A stretch of DNA of 64,000 nucleotides from JAVBRD01 sp031548365 (GCA_031548365.1 JAVBRD010000001.1:1-64000); one strand, 5' to 3'; positions 1 through 9,039 are shown, counted from the stretch's first letter. A program made the numbers and translations. The notes: a model not told the origin generated them from the sequence alone.

Positions 1-111
<111 letters not shown>

Positions 112-771
112 TCAAGGCCCGGCTGTCAAATCGAGCGGCCCCGCGTCGAGGGGCGTGCCCGAATACCACTGCGGGATGTCGCCCACAATGACGCTCTCAG
201 CAACGAGCACCTGCGCGGAGATATCCACCGCTTGGCTCGCGTTGGGAATGACCACGCGCACGCGACCGTGGAGCGTCATGAAGATGCGGTGCCGCGTCTG
301 GTTGATGCCCGCGGAGACAAACTCCGTGCGAAACTCGCTGGACACGGTGCCCACCGGGAGCATCTGCAGGTGTAAAAGCGGCCCGGAACCCATGAACAGC
401 TGGCTTCCTATCGCGGTGAACAGCGGGACGGTCAGGCTTTGCGTGCCGATTTCGGCCATGTTGGTCTGCGCGTTGATGGCTGCCTTGGCGGCCAGGCGGT
501 TCATCGCGCCGGTATTCATCTGCAGGAAATTGACCTTGCCTTCCTTCGTCACCCGCACGTCGACGAGGTCCTCGTAGGACATATCGCCCACGGTGTCGTA
601 CACCGCCTGAAAAAGCGCGGAGGTCGCCATGGTCTGCGCGCGCGCCTCTCCGATGGACAGGATGGTGGGCTTGATCGCGCCGTCGAGCCACCAGAACCCA
701 AGGCACACCAGCACGAGAACGATGATCGCCACAAACTCAAGCCGTCTCGCCCATCTGAGCCATGATTTCAT
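112..771 (-). CDS. yunB: sporulation protein YunB
   Basis: A 219-residue protein with one N-terminal membrane segment (about residues 10-30) and an extracytoplasmic remainder. The diagnostic YunB core is visible: a VPLFTAIG-type stretch, then LPVGTV, then the block SAGINQTRHRIFM. In Bacillus subtilis yunB is a mother-cell sporulation gene needed for efficient sporulation; its biochemical role is not established. The start at 771 is chosen because GGGAGG lies seven bases upstream; a longer frame to 897 has no such site. It is divergent from the penicillin-binding protein gene, 113 bp away. The protein is a little shorter than the Bacillus homologue, and its stop codon lies just before the aberrant C-run, so the gene appears complete. 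Confidence 0.88.
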   Translation of the reverse strand: MKSWLRWARRLEFVAIIVLVLVCLGFWWLDGAIKPTILSIGEARAQTMATSALFQAVYDTVGDMSYEDLVDVRVTKEGKVNFLQMNTGAMNRLAAKAAINAQTNMAEIGTQSLTVPLFTAIGSQLFMGSGPLLHLQMLPVGTVSSEFRTEFVSAGINQTRHRIFMTLHGRVRVVIPNASQAVDISAQVLVAESVIVGDIPQWYSGTPLDAGPLDLTAGP

Positions 772-884
772 GAAAATGCCTCCCGTTCCAGCATATGCCG
801 GCGGCTCAAGCCGGATGACCGGCAGGAAAAGCGCGCCCGCTCGCGAATAAACAGGGGTTATCCTTCGCTTTATCAGGAGGACGC

Positions 885-3455
885 ATGAGCCATACATTGT
901 CCAACGAAAATCGGGCGCTTCACTTCCTGCGCGCGTGCTTCGCGCCGCGCAAAAGGCCGCGCGGCTTTGTCGTGTCCGTTGTTGTGTGCACTTTTTGGCT
1001 CTCGGTCGCAGCAGTAGGCGTCATCGGCATCGCGGCCGCGGGCGCTGTGTTCGGTTTGGCCAAAGGATACTTCGAAACCACGCCCATGCTTGACATGAAC
1101 AAGATCGCGGAGCAGGATCAAACGGGCTTTATCTACGACGGCAGAGGCAACCTGATCACCGCGTACAGCGGTCAGGAGTACCGGATCGACGCGGCTTTGG
1201 ACGAGATCCCCCTGACGCTCAGGAACGCGTACATCGCCATTGAGGACGTGCGCTTTTTGTCCCACAACGGCGTGGATTTAAAGCGCCTTGTGGGCGTGTT
1301 TCTCAAAAACCTCGCCAACGGCGACATGCAGGGCGGCTCCACCATCACGCAGCAGCTGATCAAGAACACCATGCTCACCACCGACACCACCTACAAGCGC
1401 AAGCTGCAGGAAGCGTACCTGGCGATGCAGCTCGAAACCAAGTACGAAAAGGACGAGATCCTCGAGTACTATCTGAACACGATTTTTCTGGGCGGCAACA
1501 ACTACGGCGTCAAAACCGCCGCGCTCGATTATTTCGGCAAGGACCTGCGCGACCTGACGCTCAGGGAGAGCGCGATCATCGCGGGCATGACGCGCAACCC
1601 GAACTATTACAGCCCGCGCCGCAACTATCTTGAGAAAAACACGCCCGCCATCACCGACGACCGCGCCAATCTTGTGCTCACCATCATGTACCGCAACAAC
1701 CTGATCAGCGAAAACGAGTACAAATCCGCGCTCGCGGAAAAGGTAGCGGTGCAGCCCAAGTCAAAACCGCAGAGCCAGTACGAGATGCCGTACTTTGTGG
1801 ATTACGCGATCACACAGGTGGTTGACGAATTCGTCAAGCTTCGCGGGCTTGAAAACACGACCAAGAACCGCAACTCCATCGATCTTGAGATCCGCTCAAA
1901 AGGCTATCGTATCTACACGACTGTCGATCCCGAAATACAGCACATCGTGGAGGACACGCTCTACAACTGGGAAGAGTATCCGGCGCTCGCGCCCTCGGTC
2001 AAATCGCAGACCTTCCGGCGGCAAACGAGCAGCGGCACTTACATCGACTTCATACAGCCGCAGGCCGCCGCGGTCGTGATGGATTACCACACGGGCCAGC
2101 TCAAGGCGATCGTGGGCGGGCGTCAGGCACCGACCGGCGCAAAAACGCTCAATCTCGCGCTCTCAGGCCAGCCGGTCGGCTCTTCCATTAAGCCCATCGC
2201 GGTGTACGGTCCCGCGCTCGACCTCGGGTACTCGCCCGCGCAGCCCGTGCCCAACCTCTATGTGCCCATCAAGGGCTGGGATTCGGAGCTTGGCTACCCG
2301 CGCAACTTCACCACATCGTCCACCATGCCCATGGTGACCATGCGCTACGGCATCCGGCAATCGCTCAACGTCGTGGCCGCGCAGGTGCTGATGAGCTTTG
2401 TGGGCGTTGAGAATTCCTACACCTACCTGACCAGCCTGGGCATCGCGCCAAAGCACATCCAGAAGACGCCCTTCGGGCTTTCGCTCGGCTCTTCGGGCAT
2501 TTCCCCGCTCGAAATGGCGGGCGCGTTCGGGGCCATCGCCAACGGCGGGCAGTACCAGCAGCCCATCGCGTTCACTCAGGTCACGGACGCGGCCGGCTCC
2601 ATCTTAATTGATCTAGAAAAAAGCCATGTCACGCGGCAAGTGTTCAAGCGTCAAACCGCGTTCATGCTCTCCGATATGCTGGTGCAGGCCGTTACATCGG
2701 GCACGGGTACGCCTGCCCGCATCGACAAACTGACTGTCGGCGGAAAAACCGGCACCAACTCCGACAGCAGAGGCGTGACGTTCGCAGGCTTCACGCCGTA
2801 CTACTCGGCGTCCGTATGGGTGGGGCACGAAGGGTACGAGAAGCTCAAGTCGGACGTCACGGGCGGCCGTTGGGCGGCTCCCATCTGGCAGGCGTTCATG
2901 GAGAAAATCCACACGGCGCAAGGCCTCAAGGACAAACCCATCATGGAAGATACGCCCGAAGCGCTCGGCTTGACCAAAGTGACGGTATGCGGCGTGTCCG
3001 GCATGCTGCCCGGGCCTTACTGCGAGCTGGACTCACAGGGTCACAAGCTCGTGACCGACTACTTCACGCAGGACAACATGCCGCTCGAGGTCTGCAACAT
3101 GCACATCCCCGTGGAGATGTGCGCGGAATCCGCGCGTATTGCCACGCAGTTCTGCCCCCCCGGGACGCGCGTGCCGGGCGCGGTGGTCGCGATCGTCAAT
3201 CCGAACCACCCGCTGTACGCCGTACCCCAGATCACGCTGAACGAGATCTATCCGGGGTGCTTCGGCGAGGGCATCAGCCCCATCGTCATCCCCATGCTTG
3301 ACGTCAACGACCCGACCTACGGCGCGCAGTTCTGCCATGTGCACACGACGCCCATCATCCCCCTGCCCACCCCCGACACCGACGCTCCCGCGATAACGCC
3401 GACGCCCGTGTATTCGCTCGAGTCTCCCGCGCCGGCACCCACGCCGACACCATAA
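885..3455 (+). CDS. class A penicillin-binding protein (bifunctional transglycosylase/transpeptidase)
   Basis: An 856-residue bitopic membrane enzyme that polymerises lipid II and crosslinks peptidoglycan. A short basic cytoplasmic tail precedes one membrane helix (about 28-60). The GT51 domain follows, with the EDVRFLSHNG motif near residue 120 (catalytic Glu), GGSTITQQLIKN from 150 and an RKLQEAYLA segment. The transpeptidase domain has S433-S-I-K436 (SxxK nucleophile motif), an RQSLNV SxN motif and K621-TGT. The C-terminus is Cys-containing and ends in a Pro/Thr tail, probably a cell-wall extension. An AGGAGG site sits seven bases before ATG 885. It lies 18 bp upstream of dgoD and may be co-transcribed, though no functional link is obvious. 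Vegetative versus sporulation-specific use cannot be decided here. Confidence 0.93.
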   Translation: MSHTLSNENRALHFLRACFAPRKRPRGFVVSVVVCTFWLSVAAVGVIGIAAAGAVFGLAKGYFETTPMLDMNKIAEQDQTGFIYDGRGNLITAYSGQEYRIDAALDEIPLTLRNAYIAIEDVRFLSHNGVDLKRLVGVFLKNLANGDMQGGSTITQQLIKNTMLTTDTTYKRKLQEAYLAMQLETKYEKDEILEYYLNTIFLGGNNYGVKTAALDYFGKDLRDLTLRESAIIAGMTRNPNYYSPRRNYLEKNTPAITDDRANLVLTIMYRNNLISENEYKSALAEKVAVQPKSKPQSQYEMPYFVDYAITQVVDEFVKLRGLENTTKNRNSIDLEIRSKGYRIYTTVDPEIQHIVEDTLYNWEEYPALAPSVKSQTFRRQTSSGTYIDFIQPQAAAVVMDYHTGQLKAIVGGRQAPTGAKTLNLALSGQPVGSSIKPIAVYGPALDLGYSPAQPVPNLYVPIKGWDSELGYPRNFTTSSTMPMVTMRYGIRQSLNVVAAQVLMSFVGVENSYTYLTSLGIAPKHIQKTPFGLSLGSSGISPLEMAGAFGAIANGGQYQQPIAFTQVTDAAGSILIDLEKSHVTRQVFKRQTAFMLSDMLVQAVTSGTGTPARIDKLTVGGKTGTNSDSRGVTFAGFTPYYSASVWVGHEGYEKLKSDVTGGRWAAPIWQAFMEKIHTAQGLKDKPIMEDTPEALGLTKVTVCGVSGMLPGPYCELDSQGHKLVTDYFTQDNMPLEVCNMHIPVEMCAESARIATQFCPPGTRVPGAVVAIVNPNHPLYAVPQITLNEIYPGCFGEGISPIVIPMLDVNDPTYGAQFCHVHTTPIIPLPTPDTDAPAITPTPVYSLESPAPAPTPTP

Positions 3456-3473
3456 TATTTTAGGGGGAGAAAA

Positions 3474-4622
3474 ATGAAGATCAAGAGCATTGAGCTATTC
3501 AAAGTGCCGCCTCGCTGGCTGTTTCTCAAGATCGAGACCGACGACGGCATCGCGGGTTGGGGCGAGCCCATCGTGGAGGGCCGCGCCGACACCGTGATGG
3601 CATGCGTTCAGGAGCTTTCCCCGTATTTGATTGGCAAAGATCCAGGCAACATCGAGGACATCTGGCAAACCATCTACCGCGGCGGCTTCTATCGGGGCGG
3701 CGCTGTGCTCACAAGCGCCATGAGCGGCGTCGACCAGGCGCTGTGGGACATCAAAGGGAAAAAATTCGGCGTGCCCGCGTACGAGTTTTTCGGCGGAAAA
3801 GTGCGCGACCGCGTACAGGTGTACTCCGGCATCGGGGGCGACCGGCCCGAGGAAGTCGCGGCCAGCGCGCGCCTGAAGTACGCGCAGGGGTACCGCACGG
3901 TCAAGTTCTCCGGCATCCCCGAGCTTCGCTGGATCGATACGTTTCGCCACATCGACCGCGTGATCGCGCGCGTGGCCGCCGTGCGGGACGCGCTGGGGAG
4001 CGATGTGGACATCGCCATCGACTTCCACGGCCGCGTGCACAAGGGCATGGCGCGCCAGCTCATGAAGGAGCTTGAGCCTTACCGGCTCCTGTTCGTGGAG
4101 GAGCCCGTGCTCACCGAGAACGAGGAGGCGTTCCGCGAACTGCGCGCGCACACCGCGACGCCCATCGCCACAGGGGAGCGCAACTACACCCGCTGGGGCT
4201 TTAAGGCCATGTTGGCCGCGGGCGGCGTGGACATCATACAGCCCGACCTCTCCCACGCGGGCGGTCTGACCGAGTGCCGCAAAATCGCCGCAATGGCCGA
4301 GGCGTACGACGTTGCGTTTGCGCCCCACTGCCCGCTCGGTCCGATCGCGTTCGCATCCTGCCTCCAGCTCGACTTCTGCACACCCAACGCGTTCACGCAG
4401 GAACAGAGCGTCAATGTGCATACCTCGGAAGATAACGACGCGCTCAAGTACCTCAAAAACCCCGCTGTTTTCGGCTGCGCAAACGGGTACGTCCCGCTCA
4501 TGACCACGCCCGGTCTGGGCATCGAGGTCGACGAGGAGCGCGTGCGCGAGATGGCCAAGATCGGGCACGAGTGGAAAAATCCGGTCTGGCGTGACGCGGA
4601 CGGGTGCGTCACCGAGTGGTAG
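3474..4622 (+). CDS. dgoD: D-galactonate dehydratase (mandelate racemase/enolase superfamily)
   Basis: A 382-residue protein, the same length as Escherichia coli DgoD and collinear with it as I recall that sequence. DgoD dehydrates D-galactonate to 2-dehydro-3-deoxy-D-galactonate in the De Ley-Doudoroff route. The expected metal ligands fall at the same numbers: D183 (in DFHGR), E209 (EEP) and E235 (GER); the general acid/base histidines are H185 and H285 (PHCPLG). FYRGG and WGEP motifs of the capping domain are present. A GGGGG Shine-Dalgarno precedes ATG 3474. The kinase and aldolase that would complete the pathway are not in the window. Other sugar-acid dehydratases of the superfamily share this layout, so substrate is inferred. 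Confidence 0.85.
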   Translation: MKIKSIELFKVPPRWLFLKIETDDGIAGWGEPIVEGRADTVMACVQELSPYLIGKDPGNIEDIWQTIYRGGFYRGGAVLTSAMSGVDQALWDIKGKKFGVPAYEFFGGKVRDRVQVYSGIGGDRPEEVAASARLKYAQGYRTVKFSGIPELRWIDTFRHIDRVIARVAAVRDALGSDVDIAIDFHGRVHKGMARQLMKELEPYRLLFVEEPVLTENEEAFRELRAHTATPIATGERNYTRWGFKAMLAAGGVDIIQPDLSHAGGLTECRKIAAMAEAYDVAFAPHCPLGPIAFASCLQLDFCTPNAFTQEQSVNVHTSEDNDALKYLKNPAVFGCANGYVPLMTTPGLGIEVDEERVREMAKIGHEWKNPVWRDADGCVTEW

Positions 4623-4700
4623 CCGAGGCACGTCCCGTTTGTAATCACGAACGCGGAGTCAACAGAGCAAAACGCATACAGCGCTTACCTGCACCGGGAG

Positions 4701-5051
4701 GTGGCGATCATCCGTCTGAGCCAAGCCGCGTCTTCGCTTCTTCTTTCCATCAAAAAGTCTTTTCGCGGGCTCTTAGGTAGGAATGAGCCCCCGCCCGTCA
4801 AGGACGCGGGCACGGAGCGCCTTGACAACCTGGGCCTTACCCCGAGAGAGCGGGAGGTTTTTTTGCACCTGCTCTCCGGCGAGGCGTCAAAGCGCATCGC
4901 CGGCAGCCTGATGATCAGCAACGCGACGGTGAACTTCCACATTCGCAATCTCTATCGCAAGCTGGGGATACAGAGCAGAGCCGAACTGTTCGCCAGGCAC
5001 GCCGACATGATCCTGAAAAATGATGAGAAAAAACCGTCATCCCAAGGATGA
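4701..5051 (+). CDS. small LuxR/GerE-type HTH regulator, start unresolved
   Basis: About 116 residues with a C-terminal GerE/LuxR DNA-binding domain (residues about 45-98): LTPREREVFLHLLSG, then a recognition-helix region SNATVNFHIRNLYRKLG. There is no receiver or sensor domain; the first 40 residues are low complexity. This resembles stand-alone GerE-like regulators, but the target is unknown. The start is a problem: GTG 4701 abuts the only good Shine-Dalgarno (GGGAGGTGG, 4696-4704), so spacing is wrong. The frame continues open upstream, without ATG, GTG or TTG, to the dgoD stop at 4620, with which it is in phase. It may be a truncated regulator or start at a non-standard codon. A terminator follows 10 bp downstream. 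Confidence 0.6.
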   Translation: MAIIRLSQAASSLLLSIKKSFRGLLGRNEPPPVKDAGTERLDNLGLTPREREVFLHLLSGEASKRIAGSLMISNATVNFHIRNLYRKLGIQSRAELFARHADMILKNDEKKPSSQG

Positions 5052-5061
5052 CGACCCCTCT

Positions 5062-5092
5062 GCCTGCCGCCTCAGCGGCAGGCGTTCTTATT
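5062..5092 (+). terminator. intrinsic terminator after the LuxR-type gene
   Basis: A 9-bp perfect stem (GCCTGCCGC with GCGGCAGGC, loop CTCA) is followed by GTTCTTATTC. It ends the PBP-dgoD-luxR-like block. The T-tract is imperfect. Confidence 0.7.
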
Positions 5093-5163
5093 CGAAAAAC
5101 GTCTGATTCAGGGCCCTATCGCCATCCCACCAACATTGATAGGTATTTATTGCACGCAATCTT

Positions 5164-5172
5164 TGATAAAAT
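5164..5172 (+). promoter_or_regulatory. extended -10 promoter for the 5209 lipoprotein
   Basis: TGATAAAAT fits the extended -10 pattern TG-n-TAnnnT and lies 37 bases before the ATG. No convincing -35 was found at 16-18 bp. Confidence 0.45.
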
Positions 5173-5208
5173 CTGGCGAACGTAATTCAAGCAACGGGGG
5201 ATGTCGCC

Positions 5209-6699
5209 ATGAAACGATTTTTTGCGTCCATGCTTTCGGTTATGCTGCTGTTCCTGTGCTCATGCGGCACAGCCGCCGATCCATCCGGCGGGGGATTTCC
5301 CGCGGTCACAGCGGCTGGAACCGCGGTTTCACCCGCGCCTGCCGTCACGCCCGCGCCCGCGCTCACCGCAAAACCCTCCGCCACGCCTCCCGCCACGCCT
5401 CCCGCCACACCTACCCCCGCCCCTCGCGAGGCGGGCAAAATGTGGACGATGACCATTGACGACCACTGGGAAAAGCCGGTGGAGGAGCAGTTTGGCATCA
5501 CGCTTTCCTCCGGCATGACGCTCTCCATGTCTAAGGAGGGCGGCGATGACCCCTTCGGCGAGTACCGGGGTGAGATCGCCTTCGATTACAGCATGGACAT
5601 GGGCTCTCTTGGCGCGATGCTTTCTCAGATGGGCGCAAAGCTTGACTACGACCTGGACGGCTGGGGCAAGAGCGCGAACTTCACGCTCGAGCTCATTCCT
5701 TTTGACGCGGACAGCTATTCCAAATTCCTCTCGGACTCGGCGGGCATGCCGGTCGCGCCTCCGTCCCCGTCGGGCGGGCGCGCCTACTGCAAGGGCGAGG
5801 ACTTCTCCTTCGAGGACAAGGACTTCTCCGGCACATTCGACATCGACATGGGCAAACTGCTGGGCGTGAGCGTCACCGGTAACGAAAAAGGCGCCGTGGG
5901 CAGCGGGTTCAGCATCGCCACAGGGCCGATCTCAAGCGCGGTGGAAGGCGGAAAGCTTCCGTGGGTTGTGCTTTTGTCGGACGACGGGAGCGTCAGCTTC
6001 ACGTTCATTGGGACCGCGGCGGAAGGGCAAACCCCCTACGACATCATGACCTACAAGGGCGCCGTGGACAACGTCCCGCTCGACAAGACCGTCAAGGTAA
6101 CGCGTCCCGCCGCATCCGTCACTCCCGTTGATCCGCTTTGGCCCGGCGACCTGCTCCCCGCTGGGTTTCCAAGGTACACCGGCGGCAAAATCATCAACTC
6201 CGGCGGTACCCGCGAGGACTTCGTCGTGTTGATGGAGGGCGACTCAAAAACGATTGGCGCTTACTTGGCGCTGCTTGGCGAGGAAGGCTATACCGTTGAC
6301 GATACCGCAAGAACCGCAAGAAAAGGGGGCGTTTCCGTGAGTTTTGACGACCGGGGCGGCACGTGGCAGATGAGCGGCAACGTCACAAGCCTTGCCAACT
6401 GGCCCGACACCATCCCCGCGTTCATCACCGCGCCCACGGGCAAAAAATTGGTGGGCGAGCCGTATCTGGACGACATGGGCACGTTCGTCAACCTGACGCT
6501 GGACGTTGCCGACATGACGGAGGCCGAGGGCCGGGCGTGGCTGGGCGCGCTCTCCAAATCCTGGAAAGACGGCAGCGCGGACGAGACGCAGTGGAGCGGG
6601 AACGTCCAGCACAAGGGCAAAACGTGGTCCGTCACCGCCGAGATCTACGGCGTGGACGGCGGCAACTTTTCTGTCACGTTCAGCTGGGCCACCGAGTAG
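5209..6699 (+). CDS. lipoprotein with Pro/Thr linker, function unknown
   Basis: A 496-residue secreted lipoprotein. It has a lysine/arginine start, a hydrophobic segment and a lipobox ending at Cys19 (L-C-S-C). Residues about 28-80 are a Pro/Ala/Thr-rich linker with repeated ATPP units, typical of wall-spanning tethers. The remainder is a globular, Gly/Asp-rich region of mainly beta character, perhaps two related halves (roughly 85-300 and 310-496). I do not recognise a catalytic motif or named family. It has its own promoter-like element and is followed by a large structured region, so it is probably monocistronic. A role in binding at the cell surface is possible but not shown by the sequence. 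Confidence 0.7.
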   Translation: MKRFFASMLSVMLLFLCSCGTAADPSGGGFPAVTAAGTAVSPAPAVTPAPALTAKPSATPPATPPATPTPAPREAGKMWTMTIDDHWEKPVEEQFGITLSSGMTLSMSKEGGDDPFGEYRGEIAFDYSMDMGSLGAMLSQMGAKLDYDLDGWGKSANFTLELIPFDADSYSKFLSDSAGMPVAPPSPSGGRAYCKGEDFSFEDKDFSGTFDIDMGKLLGVSVTGNEKGAVGSGFSIATGPISSAVEGGKLPWVVLLSDDGSVSFTFIGTAAEGQTPYDIMTYKGAVDNVPLDKTVKVTRPAASVTPVDPLWPGDLLPAGFPRYTGGKIINSGGTREDFVVLMEGDSKTIGAYLALLGEEGYTVDDTARTARKGGVSVSFDDRGGTWQMSGNVTSLANWPDTIPAFITAPTGKKLVGEPYLDDMGTFVNLTLDVADMTEAEGRAWLGALSKSWKDGSADETQWSGNVQHKGKTWSVTAEIYGVDGGNFSVTFSWATE

Positions 6700-6714
6700 C
6701 CGACGCCTGAGCAC

Positions 6715-6791
6715 AAAAAACCCGCCGCATCTTGCGTTTCCGGTTTGCGCCGTGTAAACTGGAACGCGAATACATGTGCGGCGGGTGTTAT
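6715..6791 (+). other. long nested hairpin overlapping the ribosome-binding site of the 6794 gene
   Basis: CCCGCCGCA (6721-6729) pairs perfectly with TGCGGCGGG (6777-6785). Inside it GCGTTTCC (6734-6741) pairs with GGAACGC (6762-6768), and GGTTT pairs with AAACT around a GCGCCGTGT loop. A6 precedes and TGTTATT follows. The 3' arm contains the purine-rich segment just before ATG 6794, so the structure could hide the ribosome-binding site. Read on the minus strand it looks like a terminator, because the stem is followed by six T. Confidence 0.55.
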
Positions 6792-6793
6792 TA

Positions 6794-7789
6794 ATGAGCG
6801 ATTGGCGTGAGCTGTACGACAAGAAAAAACGTCCGGGAATCGGCGAGCTGTCCGCCTTCCTTCCCCCTGACGTCACGGAGCTGTTTCGGGAGTTTGCCAA
6901 CCACATGTCGCGCGTATGCGGAATCGGCTGCGCTCCCGCGGTCCACACCGTTACGCACGGCTGGGTTTTCAGGTTTGGGCGGTACAACCTTTTCATGCTG
7001 ACCGTGAGGATCTCTGACGGCGCGTTTTGCGTCGACCATCTGCGCGTGAGCGACCGCATAACGTTAATGGAAGCCATCGCGTACGCGGAAGCGCTCCACG
7101 CGGGCGGTTATCGCGACAAGCTCGCCGCCTACGCCGCGGAAAAAGTCGCCCTACAGGCGGCCACTGCGAAAAAACGCGTCGAGCGCGAGCAAAAAGAGAT
7201 CGGGGAGATGGCGGGGTCCATCGACAAAGCGAACTTCAACCGGTTTAGCTGGTCGCCCAAGGTCCCGCGCGCAAAGCTTGCGCGTCTATACGAAAGCGAC
7301 GCGCGCATGCTCCCCGACGAGGAGCTGGCCGACGACATCGGATTTACGCTCTACGCGCGGTGCCTCCAGGGCCGGGACGAGCGGCTGCTCCACGAGAAAG
7401 GCAAGCTCTCCTGCCACGGCTGCGGCGCGGTTCTCCAAGGCAAACGCGGCCTGATGGAATGCGCGTGCGGCAGGCAATACCTGTTTCGCGACTGCGCGCG
7501 GAGCTTTCGCGCCAACAACATGCCCTCCGGCGCGGCGTCGCACATCTTCGGCGCGTTCATCGACGACTGGCCGCGCGCAACGCGTTACGCGGAGAAAATG
7601 CGGCTGATCGACGGGCTTATCCACGAGTTTCACATCAACCTCAGGAGCGGCGTCAAGGGGCGCTTTGTGGGCATCAACCTGATCGAGGGCACAAAAAAAC
7701 AGATCGCGGACCTCATCCTCTCGCTCGCGGGCTCTGAATGGAATCAGGACACAAAGGCAACGTTTGAAAGCAACCTCAAGCGCGCGTGA
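6794..7789 (+). CDS. uncharacterised protein with a zinc-ribbon-like Cys motif
   Basis: About 331 residues, no signal peptide or membrane segment, so cytoplasmic. The N-terminal ~110 residues look like a compact alpha/beta domain (WVFRFGRYNLFML region). A charged, probably coiled-coil stretch rich in Lys/Glu follows (about 115-145). A Cys quartet C-x2-C-x12-C-x-C lies near residue 210 (CHGCGAVL, then CACGRQYLF), suggesting a zinc ribbon. The C-terminal part (GRFVGINLIEGTKKQI) is conserved-looking but unknown to me. ATG 6794 is preferred over GTG 6776, which lies within the hairpin stem. It converges with the next gene, with only 2 bp between stops. Confidence 0.6.
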   Translation: MSDWRELYDKKKRPGIGELSAFLPPDVTELFREFANHMSRVCGIGCAPAVHTVTHGWVFRFGRYNLFMLTVRISDGAFCVDHLRVSDRITLMEAIAYAEALHAGGYRDKLAAYAAEKVALQAATAKKRVEREQKEIGEMAGSIDKANFNRFSWSPKVPRAKLARLYESDARMLPDEELADDIGFTLYARCLQGRDERLLHEKGKLSCHGCGAVLQGKRGLMECACGRQYLFRDCARSFRANNMPSGAASHIFGAFIDDWPRATRYAEKMRLIDGLIHEFHINLRSGVKGRFVGINLIEGTKKQIADLILSLAGSEWNQDTKATFESNLKRA

Positions 7790-7791
7790 TC

Positions 7792-8859
7792 TCACACGCT
7801 TTTCCCGATCCGCCGGTCAATCTCCAGCCCCGCCAGCAGAAGGATGGAAGAGATGTCTTCCCCGCACGCGGCGGGCAGCGTGAAATTTGCCGAAAGCATG
7901 GAACACTTCTTATGCGCAGCGCCTTGATACGCGAAGGCGATGGCTCCGCCTTTGCACCCGTGGTGACCGCAGGCGGGACCGCGCAGGACGGCCTCGCGCA
8001 CGCCGGGCGAGCAGGCATCAAGCGCGTCCGCGTAGTCCGCGATGTGCGCGAGCTTGAGGCGCACGCGCAAATCGTCACGCTCGCGCTTGATATGTACCAG
8101 CCGTGCCCTGTCTTTTTTATGGCGATAATCAAGCTCCACGCCGTCGCTCTTTTCCACTTCGCGCGCGTAACCCCGCGCTAAAAAAAGCGCGTCGCACGCC
8201 TGAACGCACGTCCTGTCAAAGCCCGTCAGTCCGCGCAGCATGTCGCTGATGTCGTAGGCGAAAGGCGCGCTCTCGCGGAACACGCGCCACTCCGCGTGCA
8301 GAATGGCTTTCCCGATGTCCACGGCGGTCACATCCGCGTATGCCTTTAAAACGTGCATGACGGCGCGGTTGTCGGGGAATGCGACATGAACGCGCGCACC
8401 TTGCGGCAAGTCGCCATTGTCCGCAAGACCCTCAAAGGAAAAGCCGTTGTTGCGCAGCAGTTCAAGAACAAGCGGCAGCTTGACGATCTTTTTCTCGCGC
8501 AGATCGTCTCCGCCAACGACCAGTTCGTCGCCTCGAAGCGCACCCAACACCGCCATCGCCTCCAACGCATCGGCGACGCGGCGGAACGACTTGTGTGCCT
8601 TGCCCTCGTTGGGCGTCACCGGGTGGTTGACACGAAGCTCCTGCGCCTGGCCTGCATAGAAACCATAATCCTCAAAGTTTTCGCGCGCGTCTTCATGCAG
8701 GCTGTGCATGGCGTCATGAAGCGCGCGCAGCCCGCCGCAAAACTCATCTTGCGTTAGCCGGCCCAAAAAAACGCGTTCGACGGCAAAGTCCGCGGGCCTC
8801 TCGGGTATGGCCAGCTGCGATCTGCGAATAATGCGCTCAATGAACGTTCGTTCACCCAC
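7792..8859 (-). CDS. uncharacterised protein with C-terminal CGHHGC motif
   Basis: A 355-residue predicted cytoplasmic protein. The start is GTG 8859, placed nine bases after a perfect AAGGAGG; an upstream ATG at 8904 lacks a site. The C-terminal 70 residues carry CGHHGCKGG and a later KKCSM, which may bind metal. The central region is mixed alpha/beta with no motif I recognise. A basic stretch (residues about 245-275, RHKKDRARLVHIKRERDD) could contact nucleic acid, but that is speculation. It converges on the preceding gene, so the two share a 3' end, and it sits 180 bp upstream of and divergent from purL. Confidence 0.6.
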   Translation of the reverse strand: MGERTFIERIIRRSQLAIPERPADFAVERVFLGRLTQDEFCGGLRALHDAMHSLHEDARENFEDYGFYAGQAQELRVNHPVTPNEGKAHKSFRRVADALEAMAVLGALRGDELVVGGDDLREKKIVKLPLVLELLRNNGFSFEGLADNGDLPQGARVHVAFPDNRAVMHVLKAYADVTAVDIGKAILHAEWRVFRESAPFAYDISDMLRGLTGFDRTCVQACDALFLARGYAREVEKSDGVELDYRHKKDRARLVHIKRERDDLRVRLKLAHIADYADALDACSPGVREAVLRGPACGHHGCKGGAIAFAYQGAAHKKCSMLSANFTLPAACGEDISSILLLAGLEIDRRIGKSV

Positions 8860-8984
8860 GGCGCTTCGCCTCCTTAAGATCCTGTGGTACGGGCGTTCCC
8901 ACACGAACCATCATAACAAACCTGCCCGCGCGGATCAACCGTCACATACAACATCCCGCACAGCCTGGGCTTGAGCGCCCCGGC

Positions 8985-9012
8985 TTTACTTTATGCCCCA
9001 AAGTGATATAAT
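8985..9012 (+). promoter_or_regulatory. purL promoter
   Basis: TTTACT (8985-8990), a 16-bp spacer and a perfect extended -10, TGATATAAT, ending at 9012. Transcription would start near 9019, leaving a leader of only about 20 bases with a GGGGGAGG site before ATG 9040. There is no room for a purine riboswitch. Confidence 0.75.
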
Positions 9013-9039
9013 TAACGTCTACTTGGGGGAGGATGACGA

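Noticed and set aside
3495..4631. 378-residue open frame antisense to dgoD
   Set aside because: It mirrors dgoD codon by codon, is rich in His/Arg/Val as expected from antisense of G/C-ending codons, and has no ribosome-binding site.
9013..9039. Purine riboswitch before purL
   Set aside because: The leader from the predicted promoter is only about 20 bases, too short for the aptamer.
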